Assembly: GCF_018294505.1 (NCBI RefSeq)
Contig: NC_057807.1
Span: 271,169,369 to 271,233,368, forward strand
DNA length: 64,000 nt
From: Triticum aestivum
Taxonomy: Eukaryota > Streptophyta > Magnoliopsida > Poales > Poaceae
Reading direction: 5' to 3'
The position numbers and the translations under genes were made by a program. The notes under the pieces were generated by a model. It did no database searches. It saw only the letters and a program-made list of their open reading frames with translations, and was not told where the DNA came from. Positions 20,621 through 31,632 of the stretch are shown here, one piece after another (position 1 is the stretch's first letter; every line of letters begins with the position of its first letter).

Positions 20621-22917
20621 ATGGCGCAGCTGCCGCCGAGAGCGCCGAGCGCGGGGGAGCAGGACTGGCCGGTGGCAGGCGAGTTCCTCGGGTTCGCTGC
20701 GGCGCGACGGGGCGTGCACCGGCGCTCGGCCAGCGATCCGGCGGCTTTCCTGGAGGCCGTGCCAATGGACCACATCCTCAGCGGCGGCGGCGGCGACGAC
20801 GAGTTCGACAGGCTCGACGACGAGCAGCTCATGTCCATGTTCTCCAATGTCGACGGCGGGTGCGACAGGCCGGGCTTCATGGACACGGGAGAGGCGGAGG
20901 AGGGGGCGGCCAGCGCGGGCGCAATGACCGCCGCGGACGGCTTCGGTGACCCTAAGCGGGTTAAAAGGTCTGTTACATTTGCTACTTAGCAAATCTAATT
21001 TTTCTTTTTAGCGGAGTAAAGTTAATTTTTTTTATGGGTTCATGTGGTATAGTGCCAGAGTAAACGGTAGAAACACAATTACGTTTATTTTAAACATATA
21101 AAGCTCGATTTGGTTGGCGATCCTACGGCAACTGTACATTCGTTTACTGTATCTCTAGAGCCAATAATTACCGGCAGTGAATCAGTATTTTTGGTTTTAC
21201 CCCAGTGAAAAAAAAAATACAATTTGAGTGTTCATAAATCAAGACTAGCTGTTCAAATTAACAACTCTGCAAGAAGTTGCCAGTTTAAAAGCCATTTTAA
21301 ACTGGAAATTTTGATTCGACTCTGCCTCCTGGTCCTGGGTCGCTCTCGGCGGCTCCGGAGGCTCCCCGTCGCCACCTCCTAACCGCCACGTCCTACCTTC
21401 GCTGTCGCCGGAGGAGGTCACCGGGCTAAGCTTTGCGACACGGAGCGGAGGACGGCGGCGAGGTCATGCCCTCTCGCGCGCGAGATCCCCTCCCTTCGAG
21501 ATCCGCTTCTTCGGCTGCTGCCCCAACCCCTGCCGGTCCTCTGGCCGTCTGGCGCATGCTGCGGCCTGGCCATGCTCTGTTTAGGTGGCTGCTCCTCCCG
21601 ACGGCTCGGCTCGGCCCAGCTTTCCCTCTTCTTGCGTGCGCTAAGCTGGCCTGCGGAGCACGGAGGCTTCTAGGAGTACATTTCAAGCTTGGATCTCAAA
21701 ATTCAGAAAATAATTGTTCTTGTTCAGGCGTAAATATTACTCAAATGTGCATGCTTCGTTGTAAAACAATTACCGAAATGGGCTTTCCCATCATACATTC
21801 ATACTGTATCCCTTGGTAAGCTGAATACACCAAACTCTGCGAATCTAGTAGTAACAAATTAGTTGGCAATTTTGTTTCAGGATATTGGCGAACAGGCAGT
21901 CAGCGCAGAGGTCAAGAGTTCGGAAGTTGCAGTACATCTCAGAGCTTGAACGCAGCGTCACCGGTCTCCAGGTATTCACTCTACTTCTCTCGTAAACGGA
22001 CCTCAACGAAGAACTACAGAAAGATATCAGAAGAACCAAGAAACTAGTCTTGCGCATACTGAATACTTCGACAATTTCTGTCTTGCATTCCCAACAAATA
22101 GTCCCTAATTTTGTGTGTGTGAAGAAATAAGTGTCCACGACTTATGCATACACCTAGCACACTCAGAACATTTTCAATGTCCGTTTTCTTTTCAGTGTTG
22201 TTTGCTATTTATTTTTTCAAAATTACTGTTCATTTGGGAGTGGATGAGCTCAGTCTCCAAGAGCAATTACCAAGTTTTTCACTATTACTCGAGATAGTTC
22301 AGAGACAACAAAACGAGAATTTTAACCATTGATGAAATCCCAAAATTTGATTGGTTGTTTACTTGGTTCAGATGGAGGTGTCAGCACTCTCTCCCCGCGT
22401 GGCCTTTCTAGATCATCAGCGGTCATTACTGACCGTCGGCAACAGCCATCTCAGGCAAAGAATTGCCGCCCTTGCACAAGACAAGATCTTCAAAGATGGT
22501 ACCGAACCTTCCTGCCCCGTTTAGCTAACTTATATTATCCGTTTCTCTGTGATAAATATGGGCTCCAGTGCCATCTTTTTTGTCAGGCACCAACCAGCAC
22601 ACCAAAAGACTGTTAATTTGAACAAAATGCAAATAATGTTTTGATGCAAACAGATTTACTGAATGAAAATAAACATTCTGCAAAACAATTTTTTTGATTG
22701 ACTCCTAGTTAAGCAAAGCCATCCGGTGTCTTGTTTAAACTCATCCCAAAGTTACAATGCAGCTCATCAAGAGGCACTCAAAGAGGAGATTGAGCGACTA
22801 CGGCAGCTGTTCCACCACCAGAAGATCAAGGCCACAGGCGGCACAGACATGGCCACGGCCGCCTCAATGCAGGCCAAGCAAGAGCTCCTTATGTGTGAGG
22901 GAGCCGCGATGCGATAG
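20621..22917 (+). CDS. bZIP transcription factor, plant group E type (four exons)
   Basis: Exons 20621-20967, 21881-21971, 22372-22498 and 22763-22917 have GT/AG borders and join in frame to 239 aa. The N-terminus carries HRRSASDP (33-40) and an acidic DDEFDRLDDEQLMSMFSNVD stretch, typical of this family. The basic region (about 112-134) has KRVKR and the bZIP signature N120-x7-R128. Leucines at 138, 145, 152, 159, 166, 173 and 180 form a seven-heptad zipper. The basic region keeps Arg where group I proteins have Lys, and Pro154 sits in the zipper as in Arabidopsis bZIP34/61, so group E is the best fit. In that group the proline is reported to disfavour homodimers, so a heterodimer partner is likely. 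Nuclear DNA-binding regulator; targets unknown. No stops or frameshifts seen. Confidence 0.92.
20968..21880 (+). other. Intron 1 of the bZIP gene (913 bp)
   Basis: Donor AAAAG|GTCTGT, acceptor TTTGTTTCAG. It splits the codon for Arg116 just before the conserved basic region, so the DNA-contacting residues are all in exon 2. The middle of the intron (about 21310-21660) is unusually GC-rich and open on both strands, unlike the AT-rich ends. It may be an inserted fragment. Confidence 0.85.
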
Positions 22918-23159
22918 CACAACATGGCGCAACCAGCCTTTTTGTGGTGACTTTTTCCTTTCACTCTTGTCGATTCATCGTGTGGAAACACACCAATGTT
23001 ACTAGATTATTTGTGCAGTTTGACATGTTCTTTATTTTTGTTTTTTGTGATGTTTACTCATCCCTACCGATAATTGTGTTGGGATGGAAAATTGTCGTAG
23101 ATATATTGTTTGGACCATCCTTACATTTGTGTTGGTAAAGATATTTTTATTACATTTAT
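22918..23159 (+). other. 3' flank of the bZIP gene
   Basis: T-rich sequence after the stop codon, consistent with a 3' untranslated region. I could not place a poly(A) site. No other gene is visible. Confidence 0.5.
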
Positions 23160-23640
23160 TCGGTCTTCGGTTTGTGGGAAACAGATTTTTTCTCTCTATA
23201 AAGGACGCTTTTATTGACTATAAAAGTCGCATCAAGATTGCAATCGGAATGAACACACATCCAACCTATGCATAATTATGATGACACAACCAACACAGAA
23301 AGAAAGAAAGAAAGAAAACATAAAAAAATGTCAAAGTGAACTACATCATGTAAACCATCAACATCAACCACCACCGATGACAACACTCACAATATGGGAA
23401 AATTGCTTCAACAATGACGCCTCCAAGAAGGCAACGATGTGCGAGCCTCATCATCGTCAAATCCACCCACGGAGGCTAGATCTTGGTTTTCAGTTTTCAC
23501 TCCGAAGAGAACATCCAAACAACTTGAGACAAATGCCTCCACAACGGGATGATGTGGGACACCCCCATTGCCTCGTTCAACTAGTTCAGATCAGTCCTAA
23601 AGTTTTCATTCTAGAGCTTGGCACTAATGGTGCAGATTTC
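23160..23640 (-). repeat. Degenerate gene-proximal repeat, possibly LINE-derived
   Basis: The style (TTTATTGACTATAAAAGTCGC, a GAAA microsatellite at about 23299-23318, then repeated GATGACAAC/CCTCCAAGAAGG phrases) resembles a repeat common in Triticeae gene neighbourhoods. No intact ORF or terminal structure is seen. The 122-codon ORF at 23278 looks incidental. The family call is tentative. Confidence 0.35.
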
Positions 23641-23664
23641 CGTTAGTACCCTGGATTGGGTGCC

Positions 23665-24583
23665 TGTCAGTGCAACAAACCTTTATGTATGTTGCCCAGA
23701 CTGTACACAGGCGCAATAACAAGGGTACAACAGCAATAAGCTCCCAAGACAAGGCCAAGCCAGAGAGATAGCTCTTTGAGGGATCAAAGGGCGGATCAAG
23801 AAGACCAAGACAAGCTAAGGGAACAAGACATCACTAAGGAAAGACCTCCCTTACCGGGCAGGGGAGCCTGATCAGGTCGAGGCCTCACCAAGGGCAAGTC
23901 CCAAGTTTCCCCCGACAGGCTTGCTGGGACCGCCAAGGGCGAGTCTCCACGCAAAGACTCCACCGCTCCACCGCACAGCGATGCAAGTTACTATCAGTGT
24001 GGCGTCGAGCCCCCAAGTGATTAAGTGGCTGTCATTTGGCACGTGGCAGCCATTTGGAAGGAAGATTCCTCCTATATGACACCCGTCCAGAGGCGTGTCA
24101 CGCAGACAGGTAGAAGATGGTTAAGCGGCGCGGCAGGCTTGCCGGGCTGCGCCCACAGCACGACACCTAGCAGTGCATTTGATGCACTTTGTCCTAACTA
24201 CCAGAGTTAGGTATGATAGCACTATTGGCTATCTAATCAGTAGATAATGACTGATTTGCCACTGTGGTAGCCCCGTATCCTATAAAAGGAGGGCCATGGC
24301 AACCTAAAAAAGGATTCAGACCCTTGTACACTCACACGCGCATAGCTGCTCTCCCCGAGGCGACCTTGCCGGGCTTGAGCGTCGCGTGTCCGTCGTGGTT
24401 CTCCCTTCAATCCACCAAAGCAGGAGTAGGGTTTTACGCTTCTCAGTGGCCCGAACCTGGGTAAAAACCACAAGTGTCACCCCTGTCGTGTTGTTCCATG
24501 GCTTCCACTCTTTGTGCAACATGCCCTTCCCCCTTGCCGAACCACAAGGGGTTGTTGGCCCCATAGGTGATCGTGTTCCAACA
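23665..24583 (+). repeat. Gypsy 5' LTR and primer-binding region
   Basis: The LTR probably begins TGTCAGTGCAAC (23665) and ends TTCCAACA (24583), about 919 bp. It is followed by TTTGGCGCGCCAGGTAGGGG, a sequence typical just after the 5' LTR in Tat-like grass elements. The left border rests on TG...CA logic only, as no second LTR is available. ORFs inside are shadows. Confidence 0.65.
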
Positions 24584-24681
24584 CCTTTGGCGCGCCAGGT
24601 AGGGGGAAGTGCTTGCGCGAACCCGAGTAAGCAGCGCGTCAATCTTCATCATCACCTTCTTCGTCATTAGCTTCATCGTCC

Positions 24682-26712
24682 ATGGCACCCAAGGAAAAGT
24701 CCGGCGCAACAGCCCACCCTTCCACCTCAAAGGCCCCCTCGCATGCAGCCACTGATACTATGCGTATGGCGGCGGCGGGGGGGGGACACGGGTGCCGCAG
24801 GGGACGTGACCGACGCAGTCGTCATTCCTCCCGTGGCCGAAGCGGGAGTGGAAGACACCGGGAGAGGGCGGCATCAACAGCATCTCGACGGCCGTGTTCC
24901 ACAAGGTGCTGGTGGGGAGAATGTTCAGTCTCCGCCTTCCCACCACGCTGGAGGGCGCAGCCGCAGCGACAACGCCCGCTGTGGTGCGAGTTGCGACCCC
25001 CTCCTGTCCCTGTTATGGGCGCAGCTACGGGGCGCGTGCCTTACCCAGGGCAAGGTAACCAAGACGAAGCTCCAAACGGGGTTGTCAACCCCCAGGTGCA
25101 TCCTTCTCACCATCGTACCGCCATGGCGACTCGCTCTCAGTGACGAGAACACGGCGCCACCACCACCGGTACCGTGAGGAGTTGAGTGACATCGCGATTC
25201 GCATCGTCATTTATGCCAAGCACTGGCGCGAGCCCAACTCCTGCTGAGATTCCCGCCAGCGGCCGACCAAATGGATGAGTGGAGAGCCACCATTCAGAGG
25301 TTGATCAGTTTTGCTGAAGTGGAAGGATCGCAGTGGGCAGGCCCGCCACAGCGCCCGCAGGCAGCAACCACCGCCCGAGCTGCTGACCGCGTTGAGGAAG
25401 CCACCCAGACGGTGCAATCCCCTCCACGGCAGCCAGCGTAGAGGCTACGGCCAGAGCCGCACGACCAAGAGCCCGATGATGCGTTAATGGATTCATCTGA
25501 TCCTTGAGCCCGTCGAGATCAACAGCGGGTCCTGGAAGATCGGCGGAGGGAAGACGTGCGCGTCACTATAGAACGACACCGTGAAACCCACTGCCAATCT
25601 CACAGACGCAATGGCCCAGACGTCGACAAACCCACGCCCAGTGAAGGCGGGTACTTTCCTTTCGAGGTTGAGTGGCCTGCCTTCACTCACGAGCTGCAGC
25701 AAGTCCATTGGCCATCTTCCTGTGTTTTCAAACCAGAGATACCATAAAAATATGGTGGAAGGCCGAACCCGGCAGAGTTCTTGAGCATCTACACAATTGT
25801 TGTTCAAGCCGCCAGAGGAAGAGATGAGAAGGTGTTCGCCAACTACTTCCCTTTGGCACTCAAGCCAAACATGAGATCATGGTTGATCACCTGCGAGAAA
25901 ATTCCATTTCGTCCTGGGCCGTCTGTGCAATGAGTTTATTGGTGCCTTCACGGGCGGCCATCAAGAACCAGGACGACCCAACGATTTGCAACTCCTTCCG
26001 CAAAAGGAAGGGGAGAGTTTGCGGAAATATATGCAGAGGTTTAGCCGGGTGCACAGGAACATTCCAGATATCCACCCGACAACTATGATTGTCGCATTCC
26101 AGTCCAACGTATGCAACAGGAGGATACGTTCCAAGATGAACGTCCGGTTGCCTAAGATTGTGAATGAGCTATACACCTTGGAGGATAATTAAGTGTGCCC
26201 GCACAGAGGAGGGGAGGCGACTCCCCGGAGAAGAGGATGACATCGAGGTTGATTCAAAAGATGACGACGATGCCACTAACCCGAAGAGGAAGAATAAGAA
26301 GAGCAAGGAGAAGGCAGTACTGGTTGTCGAGGGTTCTAGCAATCCTAGTACCAGTAAGAAGGCCAAGACCGAAGCCCCCAGCAAAGAAGTTGCCACGTGC
26401 ACTGATTGCCGAGATGTTGCGGCAGCTGAAAAGGCTGGGAAGGCTGACATACCATATTGCAAGATCCACCGGACCAAGGGCCATTATCTCCAAGAGTGTC
26501 ACCAAGTTGAGCAACTTGTCAAGAAGCAGAAAGCAGAGTACAAGAAGTGTGACAAGGAAAGAAACCAAGAAGGTGCTGGCGGGAAAGGCGGAGGCGGTAG
26601 AGGAGGCTGCCCCGGCAAGATTCCTCGGCATCAAGAAAAACCTGCTAGAGTCCGCAAGAAGAAGGAAGGTCATGACGAAAGTGATGAAGGGGATGAAGAG
26701 GAAACCAGTTAG
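24682..26712 (+). pseudogene. Gypsy gag remnant
   Basis: The likely start is MAPKEKSGATAHPS at 24682, 99 bp after the LTR. After frameshifts, the capsid-type retrotransposon gag domain is readable at about 25750-26190 (KPNMRSWLITCREN and EGESLRKYMQRFSRVHRNIP in different frames). The C-terminal part at 26164-26712 is open: acidic DDIEVDSKDDDD, lysine-rich linker, then the short zinc motif CKIHRTKGHYLQEC (C-x2-H-x4-H-x4-C) seen in Tat-type gag. Known role: particle formation and RNA binding. The frame is broken at least twice, so the protein is not made intact. Confidence 0.85.
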
Positions 26713-26763
26713 CAAGAGTTCCAGAAAGCCACTAAGGCCCTATGCATTGGCGGAGGCACATCT

Positions 26764-27590
26764 TTGCACTCCTATCGCCGCCAACTCAAACAGTGGGCGC
26801 GTGAAGTCAATGCCATGGAGCCAGCGGCAGGATCCCGGAAACCACTCAAATGGTCCCGCACACCCATCATATTTGACGAGGAAGATCACCCTGACCGCAC
26901 CACTGCGGTAGGGTGCTTGCCGTTGTTGGTTTCACCAACAATCCGCAACCTCAAAGTCACGAAGATGTTGGTTGACGGCTGGGCTGGGTTGAATCTGATT
27001 TCCCCCAAGGTAATCAGCAAGTTACAAATGAAGAGCTCAAAGTTACTGGCACGTTTCAAGGTATCAACCCCAGCAGGAGCCATCCTAAGGGAAAGATCAC
27101 ACTGCCGGTGAAGTTTGGAGGAGAATTGAACTACCAGACTGAGAAGATCGTGTTCAATGTGGTCGAGCTTCCTTTGTCGTGTAATGGTATTCTTGGTCGT
27201 CTAGCTCTGGCTAAATTCATGGTGGCATCGCACTACGCCTATAATACCCCGAAGATGCCAGGGCCAATGGGCGTCATCTCCATCCCGTCGGACAAGAAGG
27301 GCGCGATTATATGCTTGGATAAGATGTACCGGGATGCAACCGCTGTTGAGGCTGCAGAAGCCGTAGTTACCGCCAAGGAAAACAAGACAGGAAAGAAAGC
27401 TAGCAGGGATACCGACAAGGAATCCGTGAAGCGCGCCTCTCTGGAGTGCGCCGCACCCGTTGATGATTTGCCAGAAAGTTCCACTAGCAAGAGATCCAAG
27501 GTTGTTTCACCTGCTGTGAAGAAGGTCCTGGCAGGGCTGGATGGCGCTGATGGTACTTTCACCATCATCTCCACCCTTGGTGACAAATAG
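26764..27590 (+). pseudogene. Gypsy aspartic protease region remnant
   Basis: Two overlapping ORFs (26764-27111 and 27108-27590). The active-site segment reads KMLVDGWAGLNLIS, where the family has Asp-Gly-Gly before Ala, so the second glycine is now tryptophan. The following ILGRLALAKFMVASHYA segment matches the C-terminal part of retroviral-type protease folds in these elements. A lysine- and serine-rich linker leads to RT. The frame shifts once near 27108. Confidence 0.82.
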
Positions 27591-28866
27591 GAAAGCACGC
27601 TCGTTGTCTTCCTGCGGTCGAATGTCGATGTGTTTGCTTGGCAACCATTTGACATCCCCGGCGTTCCCAGGGAGGTAATCAAGCACCACCTCTGCCCTCA
27701 TGCTCGGCCCGTCAAGCAGAAGGTCAGGAAACAAGCTTTGGAGCGGCAACAATTCATTGTCGGAGATATCAAGAAACTTGAAGCAGTTGGGTTGGTCAGA
27801 GGAGTGTTACATCCAACATGATTGGCGAACCCGATGGTGGTGCGCAAGGCAAATGGGAAATGGAGGCTTTGTATAGACTTCACAGATTTGAACAGGGCCT
27901 TCCCTAAGGACCCATTCCCCTTGCCGCCCATCGATCAGATTGTGGATTTCACTTCCAGGTTTGATCTACTTTCCTTCTTGCATTCATACTCCAGGTACCA
28001 TCAGATATTCATGTCCAAGGAAGACGAGGAGAAGACCGCGTTCATAACCCCATGTGGCACATATTGTTTTGTGCGGATGTCCTTCGGGTTAAAGAGCGCC
28101 GGATCCACTTTTGCAAGGGCAGTGCAAATTGGGTTTGGGTCTCAGCTACACAGAAATATTGAAGCTTACATGGATGACATAGTGGTCAAAACCAAGGACA
28201 GATCAACGCTCATCTAGGACTTGGGCGAGACCTTTGCAAACATGCGCAAGATTAACTTGAAGTTGACCCCCGAGAAGTGTGTGTTTGGCGCTCCCTCCGG
28301 CAAGCTACTTGGATTCTTTGTGTCTCACCGGGGGATAGAGGCCAACCCTGACAAGATTAGAGCGATGATCAGATCAAGCACCCAAGACAGTCAAAGACGT
28401 GAGGCGCTTAACTAGATGTGTTGTCGCGCTGAGCAGGTTCATTTCCAAGTCTGTCGAGTGCGCCCTGCCGTTCTTCAAAATTCTGAAGAAGGCATGGCCC
28501 ATGAAGTGGATTCCGGAGGCAGAAGCAGCGCTGCAATACCTAAAAGCCCATCTTTCCTCTGCTCCCACCTTGGTCGCTCCTAAACCACAAGAACAATTGC
28601 TGCTATATTTAGTGGCAACCAATCAAGTGGTTGGTGCAGCACTGGTGGCGCAGCAGGAAGTAGAGGATGGAGCAGCTACAACTACTGTCCTTTCCGGGGA
28701 AGGAAATGAACCAGTCACGGCAAGGTTGGGTACGTGTCAGGAGAAAGAAGAGCAGGCTGGTGAAGGCAACCCCAAGGCCATGACAAAGAAGAGGGTGGTG
28801 CAACGACCTGTGTACTTTGTTAGTTCCCTATTGCAGGGAGCTAAGTCAAGGTACTCTGGAGTGTAG
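27591..28866 (+). pseudogene. Gypsy reverse transcriptase remnant
   Basis: RT fingers and palm are readable from KHHLCPHARPVKQKVRK through the YMDDIVVKTKD box (28170-28200) and on to LTPEKCVFGAPSGKLLGFFVS. The YMDD aspartates are present. The first catalytic aspartate is lost: the segment reads LLSFLHSYSRYHQI with His in that position. Stops occur at 27819-27821 (HPT*LANPM) and at 28215-28217, and the frame shifts near 28370. The connection domain continues to 28866. Inactive. Confidence 0.9.
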
Positions 28867-29433
28867 AAATTGATCTCCGGCTTCATCATGACCTCAAGGA
28901 AGCTGCACCATAGCTTCCAAGCCCACGATATCACAGTTGTCACTTGTTTCCCTTTGCAACGCATATTAAGGAACCCTGAGGCCACCGGTAGAATAGTTGA
29001 ATGGGCATTTGAGTTGTCAAGTTTTGGTCTGAAGTATGAGAGTACCTCAACCATTCAGAGTAGAGCCCTGGCAGAGTTCATTGCAGAATGGACACCTACT
29101 CCTGACGAAGAGACGCCAGAAACAGTTGTCCCTGGCAAGGAGGAGCCCCAAGAGTGGATCATGTATTTCAATGGTGCCTTCTCATTGCAAGGTGCGGGGG
29201 CTGGCGTGCATGCACCCACCGGAGAGCACCTCAAGTATGTGGTCCAAATGCATTTTCCTCAGGAGAAAGCTACCAACAACACTGCTGAATACGAAGGGCT
29301 CCTTGCTGGGCTCAGGATTGCAGTAGATTTGGGAATCAAGAAGTTGATCACCCGTGGAGATTCACAGCTTGTTGTGAGGCAGGTTAATAAGGATTACCAG
29401 AGTCCATTAATGGAAGCATATGTGAAGAAGTAA
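28867..29433 (+). pseudogene. Gypsy RNase H remnant
   Basis: The tether region (ISGFIMTSRKLHHSFQAHDITVVTCFPL) is followed by an RNase H domain with WIMYFNGAFSLQGAGAGV, NNTAEYEGLLAGL and ITRGDSQLVVRQV. The Glu and second Asp of the catalytic set are present (AEYEG, RGDSQL). The first Asp is Asn here (YFNGAF), so catalysis should be lost. 29434-29781 is degraded linker with no open frame. Confidence 0.88.
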
Positions 29434-29781
29434 GAAGGTTGGAGGAACACTTTGACGGATTACAAATAGAGCACATGCCACGCGCGAAAAACAACACTGT
29501 TGATTATTTGTCGAAGTGAGCCCTCACCGGTAGTACCTCCAAAGGTCCCCAGTAGAGAAGCTGCCGGAAATAATCCTACCTCGGTTGGTGAGCTGCACTC
29601 TTTCGTGGGACTGTGAGTCCTTGAGGTCGAGGTAGGTGCTCCCATGAATGAGGAAGTGCCATTGGTACTAGTTTTTGAGCCGTAAGCTTCAACTTGGGCG
29701 CGGCACATCGTCTGCTACCTCCAAACTGGAGAACTTCTCGAAGAGTAAGAAGAAGTTGAAAAAGTAGCCCAGAGGGCCAGT

Positions 29782-30360
29782 ATGTATCAGTTTGTCAATG
29801 ACATGTTATACATAAGAAGGCCCAATGGTGTCAAATTGAATTGCATTTGCCGGGAAGAGGGGAAGGAACTGTTGGCAGAAATACACAAAGGCACGTGCGG
29901 CTCCCATATTGGATCAAGAGCCTTGGTTGGAAAAGCTTTCCGGCAAGGTTTCTACTGGCCCACGACCCTGCAAGATGCAACCAAGCTAGTCACCAGATGT
30001 GAAGCCTGTCAGTTCCACTCCAAGAACATCCATCAACTTGCTCAAGCTCTCCAGATTATCCCTTTGTCATTGCCATTTTCTGTCTGGGGGCTCGACATCC
30101 TGGACCCCTTCCCCTGTGCTACCGGGGGCTTTGAATTCTTGTACATTGCAATCGACAAGTTTACAAAGTGGCCAGAAGTGGAGCCTGTGAGGAAGGTAAC
30201 CGCGCAATCAACAATCAAGTTCTTGAAAGGATTGGTGTGTCATTTCGGAGTACCCGCCAGAGTCATCACTAACAACGGCACCCAATTCACAAGCCATGCC
30301 TTCATGCAATATGTTCAAACTCTCGAAAGCAAGATTTTATTGCTTCTGTTGCTCATCCCA
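29782..30360 (+). pseudogene. Gypsy integrase remnant, cut by CACTA
   Basis: The zinc-binding domain is intact in outline (EIHKGTCGSHIGS ... RCEACQFHSK, an HHCC pattern). The core begins WGLDILDPFP with the first catalytic Asp. The second reads VITNNGTQFTS with Asn in place of Asp. The third acidic residue would lie beyond 30360 and is cut off. The last codons before the cut are frameshifted. The rest of the 263-codon ORF is CACTA sequence. Confidence 0.88.
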
Positions 30361-30849
30361 CACTACAAAAAAAGACACATCCGTGACATTTTGGGCCGAA
30401 TGAAATTTTGTCATACTTATGACACTTCTATGACGATAATTGTGACAAAACCCGGTATCATCGTAGATGTGGTGGGATCCTACTTCTATGATAAAAAATC
30501 ATGGCAGAAAATGGGCTTTTCGTCCTGGGCAGGCCGAAGACGCAACCGCATGACATTCTTTGGGCCGTCATGACGGAAAAAACCTTGGTAGAAGCAAGGA
30601 CGAGGAAAATTTTGGGGAGTTCCCGATTACAGTGGGTGGTCAGGGGCCAAGCAATGCGCGTTTTTCTCGTACACGTACGCGTGTGTGTGAGGCATTGGGC
30701 TCTAACTGAACCCAAGCGAGACGTTGGGCTCTAACTGAACCCGAGCGATTGCACTAGCTACGTTACTAAACCCGAGTGATTCCTTCGCTACTGCTACTAA
30801 TTGAAGCCGATTGAACCCTGCTACCTCCTTCCCTTGATGAACAGTGAGC

Positions 30850-31260
30850 GTTGTTGGGGGCGGGGGTGGATGAACAGTTTCTAGTGAGGGTGGATGAATA
30901 GGACCCCATGGTATTGCCTTTGGATGAACAGGACCCCAATCGAGCCGGTTGGGGGTGGATGAACAGGACCTCGTGGAGGGCTGGATGAACATGACGACCC
31001 CGTGGAGGGCTGGTCGAACAGTAGCCGGTGGAGGGCTGGATGAATAGTAACCCGTGGAGGGGTGGTTGAACAGGACCCCGTGGAGAGGGCTAGTTGAACA
31101 GTAGCCGGTGGAGGAGCACGCGGTGGAGGCTGGATGAACAGGAGCCCGTGGATGAACAGTCGCTGGTGAAGGCTGGAGGAGGTCGATGGTGGATGAACAG
31201 TAGTCCGTGGAGGATGGAGGAGGTCGACGGTGGAGATGAACAGTATCCCGTGTAGTCCCG
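30850..31260. repeat. Minisatellite array within CACTA (GGATGAACAG units)
   Basis: About a dozen imperfect units of 25-40 bp built on TGGATGAACAG...CCGTGGAGGGC. The array creates a long open frame on the minus strand (31484-30702, 260 codons) that is low in complexity and probably not a gene. Confidence 0.8.
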
Positions 31261-31627
31261 TTTTGCGTTACGCCACACCCCTCACGATGAACAAGACCCC
31301 CATTTCGACCATAGTGCTCCAACACAAGTCTGTTTCCTCCGTTTTGCGGTACGCCACACCCCTCCCGATCAACAGGACCACATTTCAACCATGGCCGGTC
31401 GAACACAAGGCCGTTTCCTCCGTTCTGCGGTACACCAGGCCTCGTTTCCATCGGTTGTTCCCTGCAAGTCCTCCGTATGAACACGACGACACATTCCGTT
31501 CCGACCCAGCCGGTTGGCTCCCCATGAACACGACGACGACACAGTTTCTCCGTTCCGACCCAGCCATGTACACGAGCCCTGGCCGTACGTATGCGCGAGT
31601 AGGCGTTCGAGACCCCACCCGTATGTA

Positions 31628-31632
31628 CGTAC
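31628..31632. other. Copia target-site duplication, left copy (CGTAC)
   Basis: CGTAC here and at 39456-39460 exactly flanks the copia element. It fits the 5-bp duplication made by copia integrase. Confidence 0.92.

Larger units (their letters stand above)
23665..30360 (+). mobile_element. Ty3-gypsy retrotransposon, Tat-like, truncated by CACTA insertion
   Basis: 5' LTR, primer-binding region, gag, protease, RT, RNase H and integrase follow in gypsy order on the plus strand. The integrase stops at 30360 in a stretch that reads, in a shifted frame, as the conserved ASVAHP segment. A CACTA transposon end starts at the next base. The 3' part of the element is not found in this window. Key aspartates are missing from RT, RNase H and integrase, and stops split the frame, so it is inactive. 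Confidence 0.9.

Noticed and set aside
20444..20992. Minus-strand ORF of 182 codons over bZIP exon 1
   Set aside because: Antisense of the GC-rich first exon; the bZIP reading is supported by four joined exons and a conserved domain.
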